Origin: Flavobacterium cupreum
GTDB lineage: Bacteria > Bacteroidota > Bacteroidia > Flavobacteriales > Flavobacteriaceae
Direction of reading: 5' to 3'
Assembly: GCF_003996965.1 (NCBI RefSeq)
Contig: NZ_QWDM01000004.1
Location: 261,527-325,526 of the forward strand
DNA: 64,000 bases
Shown here: in pieces, positions 1-9,325 of the stretch
Layout of the letters: every line of letters begins with the position of its first letter
How positions within the stretch are numbered: position 1 is the first letter of the stretch
Position numbers and translations under genes: made by a program
The notes under the pieces: model-generated
The model's database searches: none
What the model saw: only the letters and a program-made list of their open reading frames with translations
What the model was told of the DNA's origin: nothing

Positions 1-353
1 AAACCTCCGGCGATAGCAATAACCGGTGCATGAAATTTAGTTCCTTTATTTGAGGTTACGATAAAACTTCCGTCTTCTTGTTTTTCGATCGTTTCAGCCC
101 GCTCTCCTAAAGTATAACCCGGCTCAAACTGTTTGATTTGCTCTTGCAGGTTATCAATTAAATCTCCTGCCAAAACTTCCGGAAATCCTGGAATATCATA
201 AATAGGCTTTTTTGGATACAATTCTGAAAGTTGTCCGCCTGCTTGTGGCAAAGCATCCAAAATATGACATTTTAATTTTAATAATCCTGCCTCAAAAACG
301 GCAAATAATCCTGTTGGTCCTGCTCCAATTATAAGTATATCTGTTTTAATCAT
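1..353 (-). CDS. ferredoxin-NADP+ reductase, TrxR-like (partial)
   Basis: This is the N-terminal 117 residues of a flavin-dependent pyridine-nucleotide oxidoreductase; the C-terminus lies beyond the window edge. The start MIKTDILIIGAGPTGLFA contains the FAD-binding GxGxxG loop, and PQAGGQLSELYP follows near residue 36, as in thioredoxin-reductase-like ferredoxin-NADP+ reductases. It is the last visible gene of the sulfate assimilation operon. I infer that it supplies reduced ferredoxin to the siroheme sulfite reductase encoded upstream. A thioredoxin reductase is less likely because no CxxC redox motif is seen in the visible part, although in TrxR that motif would come later. Confidence 0.8.
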   Translation of the reverse strand, partial: MIKTDILIIGAGPTGLFAVFEAGLLKLKCHILDALPQAGGQLSELYPKKPIYDIPGFPEVLAGDLIDNLQEQIKQFEPGYTLGERAETIEKQEDGSFIVTSNKGTKFHAPVIAIAGG

Positions 354-450
354 TATGCTTGTTGTTTATAATCATTCTTAATAATGCAAAGAAACGAATA
401 ATTTATTCTTCTGCCAATGATTTTTGTCATTGATTTCTTTGCGGAATTTT

Positions 451-1032
451 TTACTCTTTATTTTTTAATGAAGCGGTGATTTCGTTCATCTTTTTTACCT
501 TGTCTTCGAAATTGCCTTTGAGTGTTTTCCTGTATTCATTGAGGTTTTCAACCATCTGATTGATATCTTCCGGAATTACCTCTTCGAAAAACTCCCGCAG
601 TCTTTTGGCAGTTGTTGGCGATTTTCCGTTGGTCGAAATAGCAATTTTTACATTTCCTTTGGTGACTATTCCGCCTAGATAATAATCACATAAATCAGGC
701 GTATCGGCGATATTGCAAATTAAATAACGCTTTCGGGACAAATCATATACTCTTTTATTGACTTTCAGGTCATCTGTACAGGCGATTACCATGTGACGCT
801 TTTTGAGCATTCTCTTTTTGAACTTTGCTTCCGTCAATTTAATGGAAGGATGCTTTTCGGCTAAGACTTTAATCTCTAAATGAAAGTCAGGCGCTACAAC
901 CTCAACATTGGCATTTGGACTCGACTTCAGCAAAAAAGAAAGTTTTTCTAATCCAACGTTTCCCCCGCCCACAATTAACACATTCAGATTATGAAGTTTT
1001 AAGAATATGGGATATAATTCGTTCTGTTCCAT
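451..1032 (-). CDS. precorrin-2 dehydrogenase / siroheme synthase N-terminal domain
   Basis: 193 residues resembling the CysG N-terminal, Met8p and SirC family, which oxidises precorrin-2 to sirohydrochlorin with NAD+ and in some members also inserts iron. The Rossmann loop NVLIVGGGNVGLEK is at about residue 18 and the family motif ISTNGKSPTTAKRLR at about residue 132. The length is that of the stand-alone dehydrogenase module without a methyltransferase half; that activity is encoded by the next gene upstream. No separate CbiX/SirB ferrochelatase is visible in the window, so this protein may also do chelation, which sequence alone cannot settle. It serves siroheme supply for the sulfite reductase in the same operon. 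Confidence 0.88.
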   Translation of the reverse strand: MEQNELYPIFLKLHNLNVLIVGGGNVGLEKLSFLLKSSPNANVEVVAPDFHLEIKVLAEKHPSIKLTEAKFKKRMLKKRHMVIACTDDLKVNKRVYDLSRKRYLICNIADTPDLCDYYLGGIVTKGNVKIAISTNGKSPTTAKRLREFFEEVIPEDINQMVENLNEYRKTLKGNFEDKVKKMNEITASLKNKE

Positions 1033-1074
1033 TTTAATTTATTTTCATCTTACCAAAATTAGATGATTTATATT

Positions 1075-1851
1075 TTACCGAACAATTTCTTTTGATAGAA
1101 ATTCTTCGTAAAACCCTTTCAGTTTATTGCTTTCGCGAACTACTTCTCCCAAAACAATAATGGCCGGTGAACTTAATCGTTGTTCTTTTACTATATCTAA
1201 AATCGAATCTACAGTTCCAACTCCAACTTTTTCTTCGGCTGTTGTTCCGTTTTGAATAATGGCTACAGGTAAATTTCCTTTGTTTTCTTTTTGAAATAGA
1301 TTGATAATCTGAGGCAATTTGTGCATTCCCATCAGAATTACTACTGTCGCAGAGGATTGTGCTGCCAAGGCTACATCTGAAGATAATTTTCTGTCGGAAG
1401 TGGTGCCTGTAATAGCCCAGAAACTTTCTGAAACCCCTCTTTTTGTAATCGAAATTCCCTGACTCGCCGGAACGGCAACTACTGAAGAAATTCCGGGCAC
1501 TACAAACGTCGGGATCCCGAAGCTTTCAACAAATTCTATTTCTTCGCTTCCACGCCCGAAAATAAAAGGGTCTCCGCCTTTTAAACGCACTACATTTCCG
1601 TACGTTAAAGCATTATCAACAGTCAATTGATTGATCTCATCCTGTGTATAAGCATGATTTCCTATTTTTTTTCCCACAAAAATCCGGATCGCATTTTTGG
1701 GAGCATGTGCTAATATTTCATCATTGGCCAATGCATCGTACAAAACCACATTCGCTTCAGCCAACGCTTTTACAGCTTTTAGCGTAAGTAAATCCGGATC
1801 GCCGGGACCTGCACCGACTAAAGTTACTTTGGGTTTTATGGTCTTAAGCAT
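1075..1851 (-). CDS. cobA: uroporphyrinogen-III C-methyltransferase
   Basis: 258 residues that methylate uroporphyrinogen III twice with SAM to give precorrin-2, the first committed step to siroheme. Motifs are VTLVGAGPGDPDLLTLKA at the N-terminus, VVRLKGGDPFIFGRG at about residue 90, and VVPGISSVVAVPASQG at about residue 118. The start overlaps the 3' end of the sulfite reductase gene by 8 bp, which suggests translational coupling between cofactor synthesis and the enzyme that uses it. The length matches the single-domain SUMT family. The gene could equally be named cysG C-terminal-like or sumT. Confidence 0.93.
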   Translation of the reverse strand: MLKTIKPKVTLVGAGPGDPDLLTLKAVKALAEANVVLYDALANDEILAHAPKNAIRIFVGKKIGNHAYTQDEINQLTVDNALTYGNVVRLKGGDPFIFGRGSEEIEFVESFGIPTFVVPGISSVVAVPASQGISITKRGVSESFWAITGTTSDRKLSSDVALAAQSSATVVILMGMHKLPQIINLFQKENKGNLPVAIIQNGTTAEEKVGVGTVDSILDIVKEQRLSSPAIIVLGEVVRESNKLKGFYEEFLSKEIVR

Positions 1852-3934
1852 TTGCTAATTCTTGAGCTCTGTATTTTTCTATAATTGCAAAAAATGCAAT
1901 TCCTTCCTGAATATATTGTTTTGCAAATGCTTCTGAAGGTTCATTTTGATTGATTTGATATCCCAATTCCCTGAAAGTTGCTGGCAATCCTATTTTTCCT
2001 GTTGCTATAAAAACGGTATCAAACAAATCTACAATTCCTGCGTGATTGTTTGTTTTTTCGTTTTCTGAAAGCAACAACGCTTTAGCACCATTTACAAATC
2101 CTGCGTAAGCGTGGTAAATAGCATCAGACCATTTTCCTTCGTCGAATGATTCCTGGGCGAAAGTCAGTTTATCTTTGGCTTCTAATAATAAAGTCGCAAC
2201 CAAATCTATAACAACTCCGGCACATTCTCCTACTCCAACTGCTTTTACGTAGTTGTCTGCATTCCCCCAATCGATGAAATCAGCTTCCGTCAGATTGGTT
2301 ACATCTGCAAATGGTTTTAAAATTTCATAGAAATATTTCTCTCCTTTCAGATCGTAATAATTCAGGAATTTTTCTCCGTTGGCATTAGCATCAAAATCAT
2401 TCAGGATAGTACGCAATGCATCTGGTCCTCTTCTGCTTGGAATTTTAATCACTTTGTCTGCAAAACGTCCTGCTCCGTTTCCTAATCTACCTCCGCCCAG
2501 TAAAACCTGTAAGGCCGGCGCTACCAATTTTCCGGAGTTGATAGACATTCCCTGAAAACCAATTGCCGACATGTTGTGCTGTCCGCAGGCATTCATACAG
2601 CCACTGATTTTGATTTCAATTTCACGGTTGTTTCGGTACTGCGGGTATTCGGCATTGATGACCTTTTCTAATTCTTCAGCTATACCGGTACTACTTGCAA
2701 TCCCCAAATTACAAGTATCAGTACCCGGACAAGCTGTAATATCCGCCGTTGAATTATAGCCTAAATGAACAAAGTCCAGCCTGGCCAATTCCTGATAAAA
2801 GAAAGGAAGATTCTCTTCTTTTACGTGACGGATTACAATATTTTGACGCAATGAAAAACGCAATTCATTGGCAGCGTAATTTTTAATTAAATCGGCTAAC
2901 AATCTCGCTTTATCGGTATAAAAATCGCCTAATAAAACTTTGATTCCGATAGCGTAATAGCCTGTTTGTTTCTGAGCGATTACATTCGATTCTTTCCACG
3001 CTTCATAAGCGGCTGTATCTTCGATTATAACTTGTGGCACTTCTAATAATGGTTCCGGAATCGGACCATCAAATGCTGTGGTATCAATTTCGTAAGTTTC
3101 AAAAGCGATTGCTTTTTTTTCTTTTTCTACCAGATCAAGGAAAACATCTCTTCCCATTTCTTTGATCAGGAACTTCATACGTGCTTTCATTCTTTTGGCA
3201 CGCTCGCCGTATCGGTCGAAAATACGGATGATTCCTTCTGCTGTTGGAATAATCTGGTTTACGGGAACAAACTCTGACAGCAATTCGGCATGTGCAGGCT
3301 GGGAACCCAAACCTCCTCCGAACATGATTTTAAATCCTTTTTCCCCATTTACAATTTTAGGGATAAATCCTAAATCGTGTAAATAACTCAAAGCGGTATC
3401 TTCTTCAGAGGATGAGAACGAAATTTTAAATTTACGTCCCATTTCCTGACAAATTGGATTTCTTAATAAATATTGAAATAAACCATGTGCGTAAGGCGAA
3501 ACATCAAATGGTTCGTTTACGTCTACACCGGCGAGTTCGCTTCCTGTAATATTTCTTACCGTATTACCACAGGCTTCACGTAAGGTGATATCGTCTTTCG
3601 CAAGGTTCGCCCAAAGTTCCGGAGTCCTGTCTAAACTTACGTAGTGAATCTGAATATCCTGACGCGTTGTAATATGCAAACGCCCTGTAGAATATTCATC
3701 AGAAACTTTGGTAATTCGCACTAATTGTTCGCTCGTTACTTTACCGTAAGGCAATTTAATACGAATCATTTGTACGCCTTCCTGACGTTGTCCGTAGATT
3801 CCACGTGCTAAACGAAGACTACGAAAACGCTCATCATCAATTTTTCCGCCACGGAATAAGTGAATCTTTTTTTCAAGATCGATAATCTCTTTCTGAACTA
3901 TCGGATTTTCTATTTCTGTTCTAAAACTTTCCAT
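1844..3934 (-). CDS. siroheme-[4Fe-4S] sulfite reductase with C-terminal HEPN-like domain
   Basis: 696 residues. The first 560 or so form a nitrite/sulfite reductase: two ferredoxin-like/siroheme repeats, with TGRLHITTRQDIQIHYV near residue 83, ACGNTVRNITG near 121, and the cluster ligands CPGTDTC near 402 and CMNACGQH near 448. The context (APS reductase, ATP sulfurylase, siroheme genes) argues for sulfite rather than nitrite reduction. Residues from about 570 onward are a helical extension (AIYHAYAGFVNGAKALLL, then NNHAGIVDLF) resembling HEPN domains. No RxxxxH RNase motif is visible, so a structural or nucleotide-binding role is more likely than RNase activity. The usual enzyme ends near 550-570 residues. 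Confidence 0.88.
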   Translation of the reverse strand: MESFRTEIENPIVQKEIIDLEKKIHLFRGGKIDDERFRSLRLARGIYGQRQEGVQMIRIKLPYGKVTSEQLVRITKVSDEYSTGRLHITTRQDIQIHYVSLDRTPELWANLAKDDITLREACGNTVRNITGSELAGVDVNEPFDVSPYAHGLFQYLLRNPICQEMGRKFKISFSSSEEDTALSYLHDLGFIPKIVNGEKGFKIMFGGGLGSQPAHAELLSEFVPVNQIIPTAEGIIRIFDRYGERAKRMKARMKFLIKEMGRDVFLDLVEKEKKAIAFETYEIDTTAFDGPIPEPLLEVPQVIIEDTAAYEAWKESNVIAQKQTGYYAIGIKVLLGDFYTDKARLLADLIKNYAANELRFSLRQNIVIRHVKEENLPFFYQELARLDFVHLGYNSTADITACPGTDTCNLGIASSTGIAEELEKVINAEYPQYRNNREIEIKISGCMNACGQHNMSAIGFQGMSINSGKLVAPALQVLLGGGRLGNGAGRFADKVIKIPSRRGPDALRTILNDFDANANGEKFLNYYDLKGEKYFYEILKPFADVTNLTEADFIDWGNADNYVKAVGVGECAGVVIDLVATLLLEAKDKLTFAQESFDEGKWSDAIYHAYAGFVNGAKALLLSENEKTNNHAGIVDLFDTVFIATGKIGLPATFRELGYQINQNEPSEAFAKQYIQEGIAFFAIIEKYRAQELANA

Positions 3935-3956
3935 TTCTTTTTAATGCTTTAGGCTT

Positions 3957-4037
3957 TAAGCAATAAGCTGTAGGCTTTCTTGCGTACCGTGTTATACATT
4001 TTTTGCTAAAAGCTTACCGCCTAAAGCTTATTGCTTA
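3957..4037. repeat. inverted repeat in the cysN-sulfite reductase spacer
   Basis: The arms at 3957-3975 and 4019-4037 are complementary at 18 of 19 positions, separated by 43 nt. Additional partial copies of the same word (CTTTAGGCTTTAAG) sit just upstream of the first arm at 3947-3960. No T-tract follows in the transcribed direction, so this does not look like a terminator. It may form an mRNA-processing or stability hairpin between co-transcribed genes. Confidence 0.7.
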
Positions 4038-4048
4038 CAGCAGTGAAA

Positions 4049-5293
4049 CTATCTAATGAATCCTACTCCTGCTGTTGTGTTTGTCGCTGTATCAATCAGG
4101 ATAAATGCTCCGTTTGATTTATTGTCGTTGTAGGCATCAAAATATAAAGGCTTGCTTAATTTGATCGTTACTTCTCCAATTTCGTTGATTGCTAATTGTG
4201 TGGCTTCTTTGGTTCCGGAATAGTCCGTTGAGATCGTATTTTTGATACTTTCTACTTTGGCCAAAACGGAGTTGGTATTGTGCTGTACAATATATTTGGT
4301 ACCGGCAACCAGTTTTTTACTGTCCATCCAACAGACCGTTGTACTGATTTCTTTTTCAATTTTTGGAAGCTCTGATGATTTTACGATCATATCGCCTCTT
4401 GTTACATTGATGTCATTTTCTAATTCGATTGTAATCGAAGATCCGGCAACTGCTTCATCAAATTGTTTATCGAAAAAGTGAATTTTAGATACTTTTGATT
4501 CTGTTAATGAAGGAAGAACCGTTACGGCATCTCCAACTTTAATTGAGTTTCCGTATAATTTTCCGGCGTAACCTCTAAAATCGTGGTATTCTTCTGTTTT
4601 TGGACGAATTACGGTCTGAACAGGAAAACGCGCTTTTCCGGCTTCAAAAACATCCGAAGAATGCAATCCTTCTAAATGTTCAAGAACAGTCTGACCTGTA
4701 TACCACGGCATATCTTTAGACTGATCCACCACATTTCCGCCGTTGATGGCGCTTAACGGAATGTAGCTTACGTTTTGTTCTTTGAAAGTACTTTTAGCAT
4801 TCAATGCCTGAAAATCGGCTTTGATTTTATTATAAACTTCTTCGGAATAATCGACCAGATCCATTTTGTTGATCGCTACAATCACCTCTTTTACACGCAA
4901 TAAATTATTGATAAAAAAGTGACGGTAGGTTTGCTCAATAACTCCTTTTCTGGCATCAATCAAAATGATAGAAACCTGAGAAGTCGAAGCTCCTGTAACC
5001 ATATTTCTGGTATATTCTACGTGACCCGGAGTATCAGCAATAATGTAACTTTTCTTTGCAGTCGAAAAATAAATATGCGCCACATCAATCGTGATTCCCT
5101 GCTCTCTTTCGGCTACCAAACCATCAGTTGCCAGTGAAAAATCAAGATAATCGTATCCTTTTTGTTTGCTGCTTTTTTCGATTGCTTCGATTTTATCTGT
5201 CGTCAATGATTTTGTATCGTACAATAATCTTCCGATCAAAGTACTTTTTCCGTCATCTACACTTCCTGCTGTTGCTATTTTTAAAACTTCCAT
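4049..5293 (-). CDS. cysN: sulfate adenylyltransferase subunit 1 (GTPase)
   Basis: 414-residue GTPase subunit of ATP sulfurylase, which couples GTP hydrolysis to formation of adenosine 5'-phosphosulfate (APS). G motifs are visible: GSVDDGKST (G1, residue 10), ITIDVAHIYF (G2), DTPGH (G3) and NKMD (G4). EF-Tu-like beta-barrel domains follow. There is no C-terminal APS kinase fusion of the CysNC type and no cysC anywhere in the window, which fits a pathway that reduces APS directly. The partner cysD lies 156 bp upstream in the same operon. Confidence 0.95.
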   Translation of the reverse strand: MEVLKIATAGSVDDGKSTLIGRLLYDTKSLTTDKIEAIEKSSKQKGYDYLDFSLATDGLVAEREQGITIDVAHIYFSTAKKSYIIADTPGHVEYTRNMVTGASTSQVSIILIDARKGVIEQTYRHFFINNLLRVKEVIVAINKMDLVDYSEEVYNKIKADFQALNAKSTFKEQNVSYIPLSAINGGNVVDQSKDMPWYTGQTVLEHLEGLHSSDVFEAGKARFPVQTVIRPKTEEYHDFRGYAGKLYGNSIKVGDAVTVLPSLTESKVSKIHFFDKQFDEAVAGSSITIELENDINVTRGDMIVKSSELPKIEKEISTTVCWMDSKKLVAGTKYIVQHNTNSVLAKVESIKNTISTDYSGTKEATQLAINEIGEVTIKLSKPLYFDAYNDNKSNGAFILIDTATNTTAGVGFIR

Positions 5294-5449
5294 TCTTGTA
5301 TTTTGTTTCAGGTTTAAAATTTTAGTTTCACGTTTAAAGTTGATTCCCTTTGAACTAAAATTTAAAACTGTATGTTTTTGTTTTTCTGATTTCGTTTTTA
5401 ATTACGTTCCGAATTGCATTAATAATTCACAATTCATAACTCATAATTA

Positions 5450-6349
5450 TTAAAAGTATCCCTGTTGTTTTCTCTTTTCCATTGCGGCTTCAGAACGTTT
5501 GTCATCAATTCTGGCACCTCTTTCAGAAATAGTTGAAGTCCTGATTTCCCCTACTACTTCCTGAATAGTTGCAGCATAAGAATCAACTGCGGCTGTACAA
5601 GTCATATCGCCAACGGTTCTGAAGCGAACAATTCGTTCTTCGATTTGTTCGTCTTCTTCCTGATACACAAAAGGAGAATGTGACCAGATTAAACCGTCTC
5701 TCAAAAAAACCTTTCTTTTATGTGAAAAATAGATCGACGGAATTTCGATATGTTCTTTCTCAATATAACTCCAGACATCTAGCTCTGTCCAGTTTGAAAT
5801 TGGGAAAACACGAACGTTCTGACCATTTTCTATTTTTCCATTCAAAATATCAAATAACTCCGGGCGTTGATTTTTTTCGTCCCACTGACCGAAATCATCA
5901 CGAACTGAAAAAATACGCTCTTTTGCTCTTGCTTTTTCCTCATCACGACGTGCACCACCAATACAGGCATCAAACTTAAATTCTTCGATGGCATCTAAAA
6001 GCGTGATGGTCTGTAAGCTGTTTCTACTGGAATATTTTCCGGTTTCTTCCACTACTTTTCCTTCATCAATGGCATCCTGAACATTACGAACGATCAGCTC
6101 TAAACCTAATTCCTCCACCAGTTTATCCCTGAAAGCAATCGTTTCAGGAAAATTATGTCCCGTATCAACGTGTAAAAGAGGAAACGGAATCTTTGCAGGA
6201 AAAAAGGCTTTCTGGGCCAGACGCACTAATGTTATAGAATCTTTTCCTCCCGAAAAAAGTAAAACCGGTTTGTCAAACTGTGAAATTACTTCTCTGAAAA
6301 TGTATATGGCTTCACTCTCTAAAGCGTTTGTTTTTAATACTGAACTCAT
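5450..6349 (-). CDS. cysD: sulfate adenylyltransferase subunit 2
   Basis: About 299 residues, the catalytic PP-loop ATP pyrophosphatase subunit of ATP sulfurylase. SGGKDSITLVRLAQKAFFP near residue 34 is the PP-loop, and CIGGARRDEEKARAKERIFS is the conserved central block. I chose the start giving MSSVLKTNALESEAIYIF; an in-frame ATG six codons upstream (6367) adds only MKQKNT and looks less like family N-termini. The gene lies between cysH and cysN. The spacer on the cysN side (5294-5449) has no gene and is rich in the words TTTAAAATTTTAGTTT and ACTAAAATTTAAAAC. Confidence 0.95.
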   Translation of the reverse strand: MSSVLKTNALESEAIYIFREVISQFDKPVLLFSGGKDSITLVRLAQKAFFPAKIPFPLLHVDTGHNFPETIAFRDKLVEELGLELIVRNVQDAIDEGKVVEETGKYSSRNSLQTITLLDAIEEFKFDACIGGARRDEEKARAKERIFSVRDDFGQWDEKNQRPELFDILNGKIENGQNVRVFPISNWTELDVWSYIEKEHIEIPSIYFSHKRKVFLRDGLIWSHSPFVYQEEDEQIEERIVRFRTVGDMTCTAAVDSYAATIQEVVGEIRTSTISERGARIDDKRSEAAMEKRKQQGYF

Positions 6350-6557
6350 TGTGTTTTTTTGTTTCAAGTTTTTGGTTTCAGTTTTAGGTTGTTTTACCTT
6401 CTCTAAAATCTTAAACTATCGTTATTCTGTTTTTTTGTTTCTTTTGTTCAACAGGTTAAAAATCCGTTGCTCCAATCTTAATTCCTGATTCTGTAATCTT
6501 TATTCTATTCTCTATATTCTTTCCTCTATTTTCTTTCCTCTATCTTCTAGCTTCCAC

Positions 6558-7268
6558 CTAGTCCTTCTTAGCCCCATGCAAACCACATTCCTTATGACTC
6601 GATTCCCACCACCATCTTCCGGCTCTGATATCTTCTCCGGGAAAAATGGCTCTGGTACAAGGCGCACAGCCAATACTTACGAAACCTTCTTTGTGCAGGG
6701 CATTCTGCGGAACATTAAATTCTTTCAGGTGATTTTCTACTTCTTCTAAACTCCATTTTAACAGCGGATTGAATTTTATGATTTCAAAGCCCCCGTCATA
6801 TTCAAACAGGTTTAAATCATGCCTGTTTTCGGATTGCTCAGCTCTTAAGCCTGTAATCCAGACTGCATTTCCGGATAAAGCTTTTCGTAGCGGAACTACT
6901 TTTCGGATAAAACAGCATTCTTTTCTGTTTTCAACCGAATCATAAAAGCTGTTCGGGCCTTTGGTCTGAAGCAAGTTTTCTACCGCTGCTGCTTCCGGAA
7001 AATACACCTCAATTTGTTTTTTATACTTTTTTAATGTTCGGTGAAAAACATCATACGTTTCCTGAAATAATCTTCCGGTATCTAACGTAAACACTGTGAT
7101 GGCTAAATCATTTTTAAAGATAAAATCAGTAATTACCTGATCTTCCTGTCCAAATGAAGTTGAAAAAATTACTTTCCCCGGATATTCCTCAGCCAAAAAA
7201 GCCAGGGTTTCTACCAGTGTAAAGTCTTTTGTTTTATCTAATAATAATTCTGTAACTGTCGCGCTCAT
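6558..7268 (-). CDS. cysH: adenylyl-sulfate (APS) reductase, thioredoxin-type
   Basis: 236 residues of the CysH family, reducing activated sulfate to sulfite with a reduced thiol partner. The [4Fe-4S] ligand pattern of APS reductases is present: ECC near residue 128 and GCAPC near 207. The catalytic ECGLH motif is at the extreme C-terminus (near residue 228). PAPS reductases lack the CC...CxxC pairs, so APS is the likely substrate, consistent with the absence of an APS kinase. The spacer to cysD (6350-6557) holds only pyrimidine-rich short repeats of TCTATTTTCTTTCC type. Confidence 0.93.
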   Translation of the reverse strand: MSATVTELLLDKTKDFTLVETLAFLAEEYPGKVIFSTSFGQEDQVITDFIFKNDLAITVFTLDTGRLFQETYDVFHRTLKKYKKQIEVYFPEAAAVENLLQTKGPNSFYDSVENRKECCFIRKVVPLRKALSGNAVWITGLRAEQSENRHDLNLFEYDGGFEIIKFNPLLKWSLEEVENHLKEFNVPQNALHKEGFVSIGCAPCTRAIFPGEDIRAGRWWWESSHKECGLHGAKKD

Positions 7269-7294
7269 ATTCTCTTTCTCCTTCTAAATTTATC

Positions 7295-8227
7295 TTATAA
7301 TAATTTAGATAATGTTTTTAAACTCAATAAGATGATTAGTATTCCAACCGCAATCATCATTGGTTTTCTTTTAATTTTATTTACTAAAAATGCTGCTAAG
7401 GGTGCCGAAATTACGCCTCCTAAAATCAAACCGATAATCACCTGCCATCCGTGTATTCCTCCAAAAAGCATGAAGGTGATACCACTTGCAAATGAAATCG
7501 CAAACTCAGCTGCATTTACGGAACCGATTGTATATCTCGGATTTCTACCTCTTCCTAATAATGTTGAAGTCACAATCGGACCCCAGCCGCCACCTCCAAC
7601 AGAATCCATAAAACCTCCAAAAACAGCTAAAACACTTAATTTTTTAGTTTTCTTTTTTACAATATTCTTTTTCAGGGCTTTTTTGATAATTATAGCCGCC
7701 AAAACAATCATGTAAACGGCAATAAAGGGCTTAATAACATCTCCATTAATAACATCCGACAATAAATAAGCGCCTGTTATGGAACCTAAAACTCCCGGAA
7801 TCAACAAATGCTTTACCAGCTTTTTATTGATATTTCCAAAGCGGTGATGTGAAAGTGCCGATGCTCCCGTGGTAAACATCTCAGACACGTGAACGGCAGT
7901 GCTGCTCACTACCGGCGGAACTCCGTAAGCCAGTAAAAATGAAGTGGACGTTGCTCCGTAACCCATTCCTAAAGTTCCGTCTACCAACTGGGCGAAAACT
8001 CCAATTAAGAAGAAAATCAAAAGCTCGTAATTTAAACCGCCTATCAATCCATCCCAGGAAAATTCAGAATGATGGTTATAAATTAATGTTGTTAATAAAC
8101 CAATTAACAATACAACTGGTATGATAATCCATAATCTCTCTTTTAAAGAAACTTCAGTCTTAACTTCAACTTCGTTTATTTCCAATCCTTTCTCCATATT
8201 TTTTAAACCATCTTTATTTAAATCCAT
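7295..8227 (-). CDS. sulfite exporter TauE/SafE (TSUP) family permease
   Basis: 310-residue polytopic membrane protein of the TSUP family, the first gene of the sulfate assimilation operon. A soluble N-terminal stretch rich in Glu and Lys (about 30 residues) precedes the first membrane span IIPVVLLIGLLTTLIYN. The block LLIFFLIGVFAQLVDGTLGMGYG near residue 80 is a typical TSUP loop, and a second repeat carries GGFMDSVGGGGWGPI. No CysPTWA-type sulfate transporter is in the window, so I infer that this protein imports sulfate or another oxyanion. Export of excess sulfite is the alternative. The inferred promoter leaves a 5' leader of about 23 nt. Confidence 0.88.
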   Translation of the reverse strand: MDLNKDGLKNMEKGLEINEVEVKTEVSLKERLWIIIPVVLLIGLLTTLIYNHHSEFSWDGLIGGLNYELLIFFLIGVFAQLVDGTLGMGYGATSTSFLLAYGVPPVVSSTAVHVSEMFTTGASALSHHRFGNINKKLVKHLLIPGVLGSITGAYLLSDVINGDVIKPFIAVYMIVLAAIIIKKALKKNIVKKKTKKLSVLAVFGGFMDSVGGGGWGPIVTSTLLGRGRNPRYTIGSVNAAEFAISFASGITFMLFGGIHGWQVIIGLILGGVISAPLAAFLVNKIKRKPMMIAVGILIILLSLKTLSKLL

Positions 8228-8255
8228 TATCCTATCGGCTTAGTAGATTACTATG

Positions 8256-8285
8256 CAAAATTAGTATTTATTTGTAAATAACAAA
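8256..8285 (-). promoter_or_regulatory. promoter of the sulfate assimilation operon
   Basis: On the minus strand a TTTG box (8282-8285), an 18-bp spacer and an exact TAATTTTG box (8256-8263) match the Bacteroidota TTTG/TAnnTTTG consensus. The spacer holds a 6-bp inverted repeat, TATTTA-TTTG-TAAATA (8265-8280), placed where a bound repressor would block sigma factor. Confidence 0.75.
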
Positions 8286-8507
8286 ACAATATCCGGATTT
8301 TTTAATTGAAAAAACAACTGAACGCCAAACATTTAAAATAAAACTTACGTTTTCTTTGTAAATCGATATCCCTGAGCGAATTACTCACAATAATAACAAA
8401 CTAAAAAACAATAACTTAGCAATAATTACAATGCACTAAACATAATGTCTATAAAATCGATAGGATTGTAGTAAATTAGTTATTATTTTTGGCGAAATTT
8501 TTTATTT

Positions 8508-9290
8508 ATGGATTTTCATATAGGAATAGTAATTGCGGGTTTATTCGTTGGTTTTATAGTAGGAATGACCGGAGTTGGCGGCGGTTCTCTGATGACTCCG
8601 ATTTTATTGTGGTTCAACATTCCTCCTACTACGGCTGTCGGCACCGATTTACTGTACGCCGCATTTACCAAAATGGGCGGTGTCTATGTGCATAATAAAA
8701 AAAGTAATATCAACTGGAAGGTTACGGGCTGGCTTTCGCTCGGAAGTGTACCGGCTGCCTTAATCACTTTATGGATATTAGAAAGCATCAAAACCGATAT
8801 TACGACCCTGAATGCGCTAATTAAATACAGTTTGGGCTGGGCATTGCTTTTTACTTCTGTGGCAATTTTGTTTAAGAATAAAATTATGAAGTTTTCTAAA
8901 AAACATGCCGGCGACCGCTTTCACAAAGAGAGTACTACTCAAAATATACTGACTGTTGCCATTGGTGTATTATTGGGCGCTACGGTAACGCTGACTTCCA
9001 TTGGTGCGGGTGCATTGGGAACGGTGACTTTATTTTTCCTGTATCCGTTACTGCCCACTCCGAAATTAGTCGGGACTGAAATTGCACATGCTGTACCCTT
9101 AACTCTTGTAGCAGGAATTGGACATGCTTCAATGGGAAATCTGGATTTAGTTTTACTCGGACAATTGCTATTGGGATCGCTGCCCGGAATTTACATTGGA
9201 AGCATGCTAAGCGGAAAGGTTCCTGATTTATTCCTTAGAAATGCTATTGCCGTAATGTTGTTTATGGTAGGCTATAAATTGATTTTTTAA
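8508..9290 (+). CDS. TauE/SafE (TSUP) family permease, divergent from the sulfate operon
   Basis: 260-residue polytopic TSUP protein. The N-terminus has the glycine-rich block AGLFVGFIVGMTGVGGGSLM, and the second repeat has VTLTSIGAGALGTVTLFFLYP. It is transcribed away from the sulfate operon, and the -7 box TATTTTTG (8483-8490) leaves a very short leader. Two unrelated-looking TSUP genes back to back suggest opposite directions or different anions (for example sulfate uptake against sulfite export), but the sequence does not say which does what. Confidence 0.87.
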   Translation: MDFHIGIVIAGLFVGFIVGMTGVGGGSLMTPILLWFNIPPTTAVGTDLLYAAFTKMGGVYVHNKKSNINWKVTGWLSLGSVPAALITLWILESIKTDITTLNALIKYSLGWALLFTSVAILFKNKIMKFSKKHAGDRFHKESTTQNILTVAIGVLLGATVTLTSIGAGALGTVTLFFLYPLLPTPKLVGTEIAHAVPLTLVAGIGHASMGNLDLVLLGQLLLGSLPGIYIGSMLSGKVPDLFLRNAIAVMLFMVGYKLIF

Positions 9291-9325
9291 TTTAGAATCA
9301 GCCCAAAAGTAGCATCGTTGTATGT

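Noticed and set aside
1844..2230. HEPN tail of the sulfite reductase as a toxin-type RNase
   Set aside because: No RxxxxH motif is visible and the domain is fused to a housekeeping enzyme in a biosynthetic operon.
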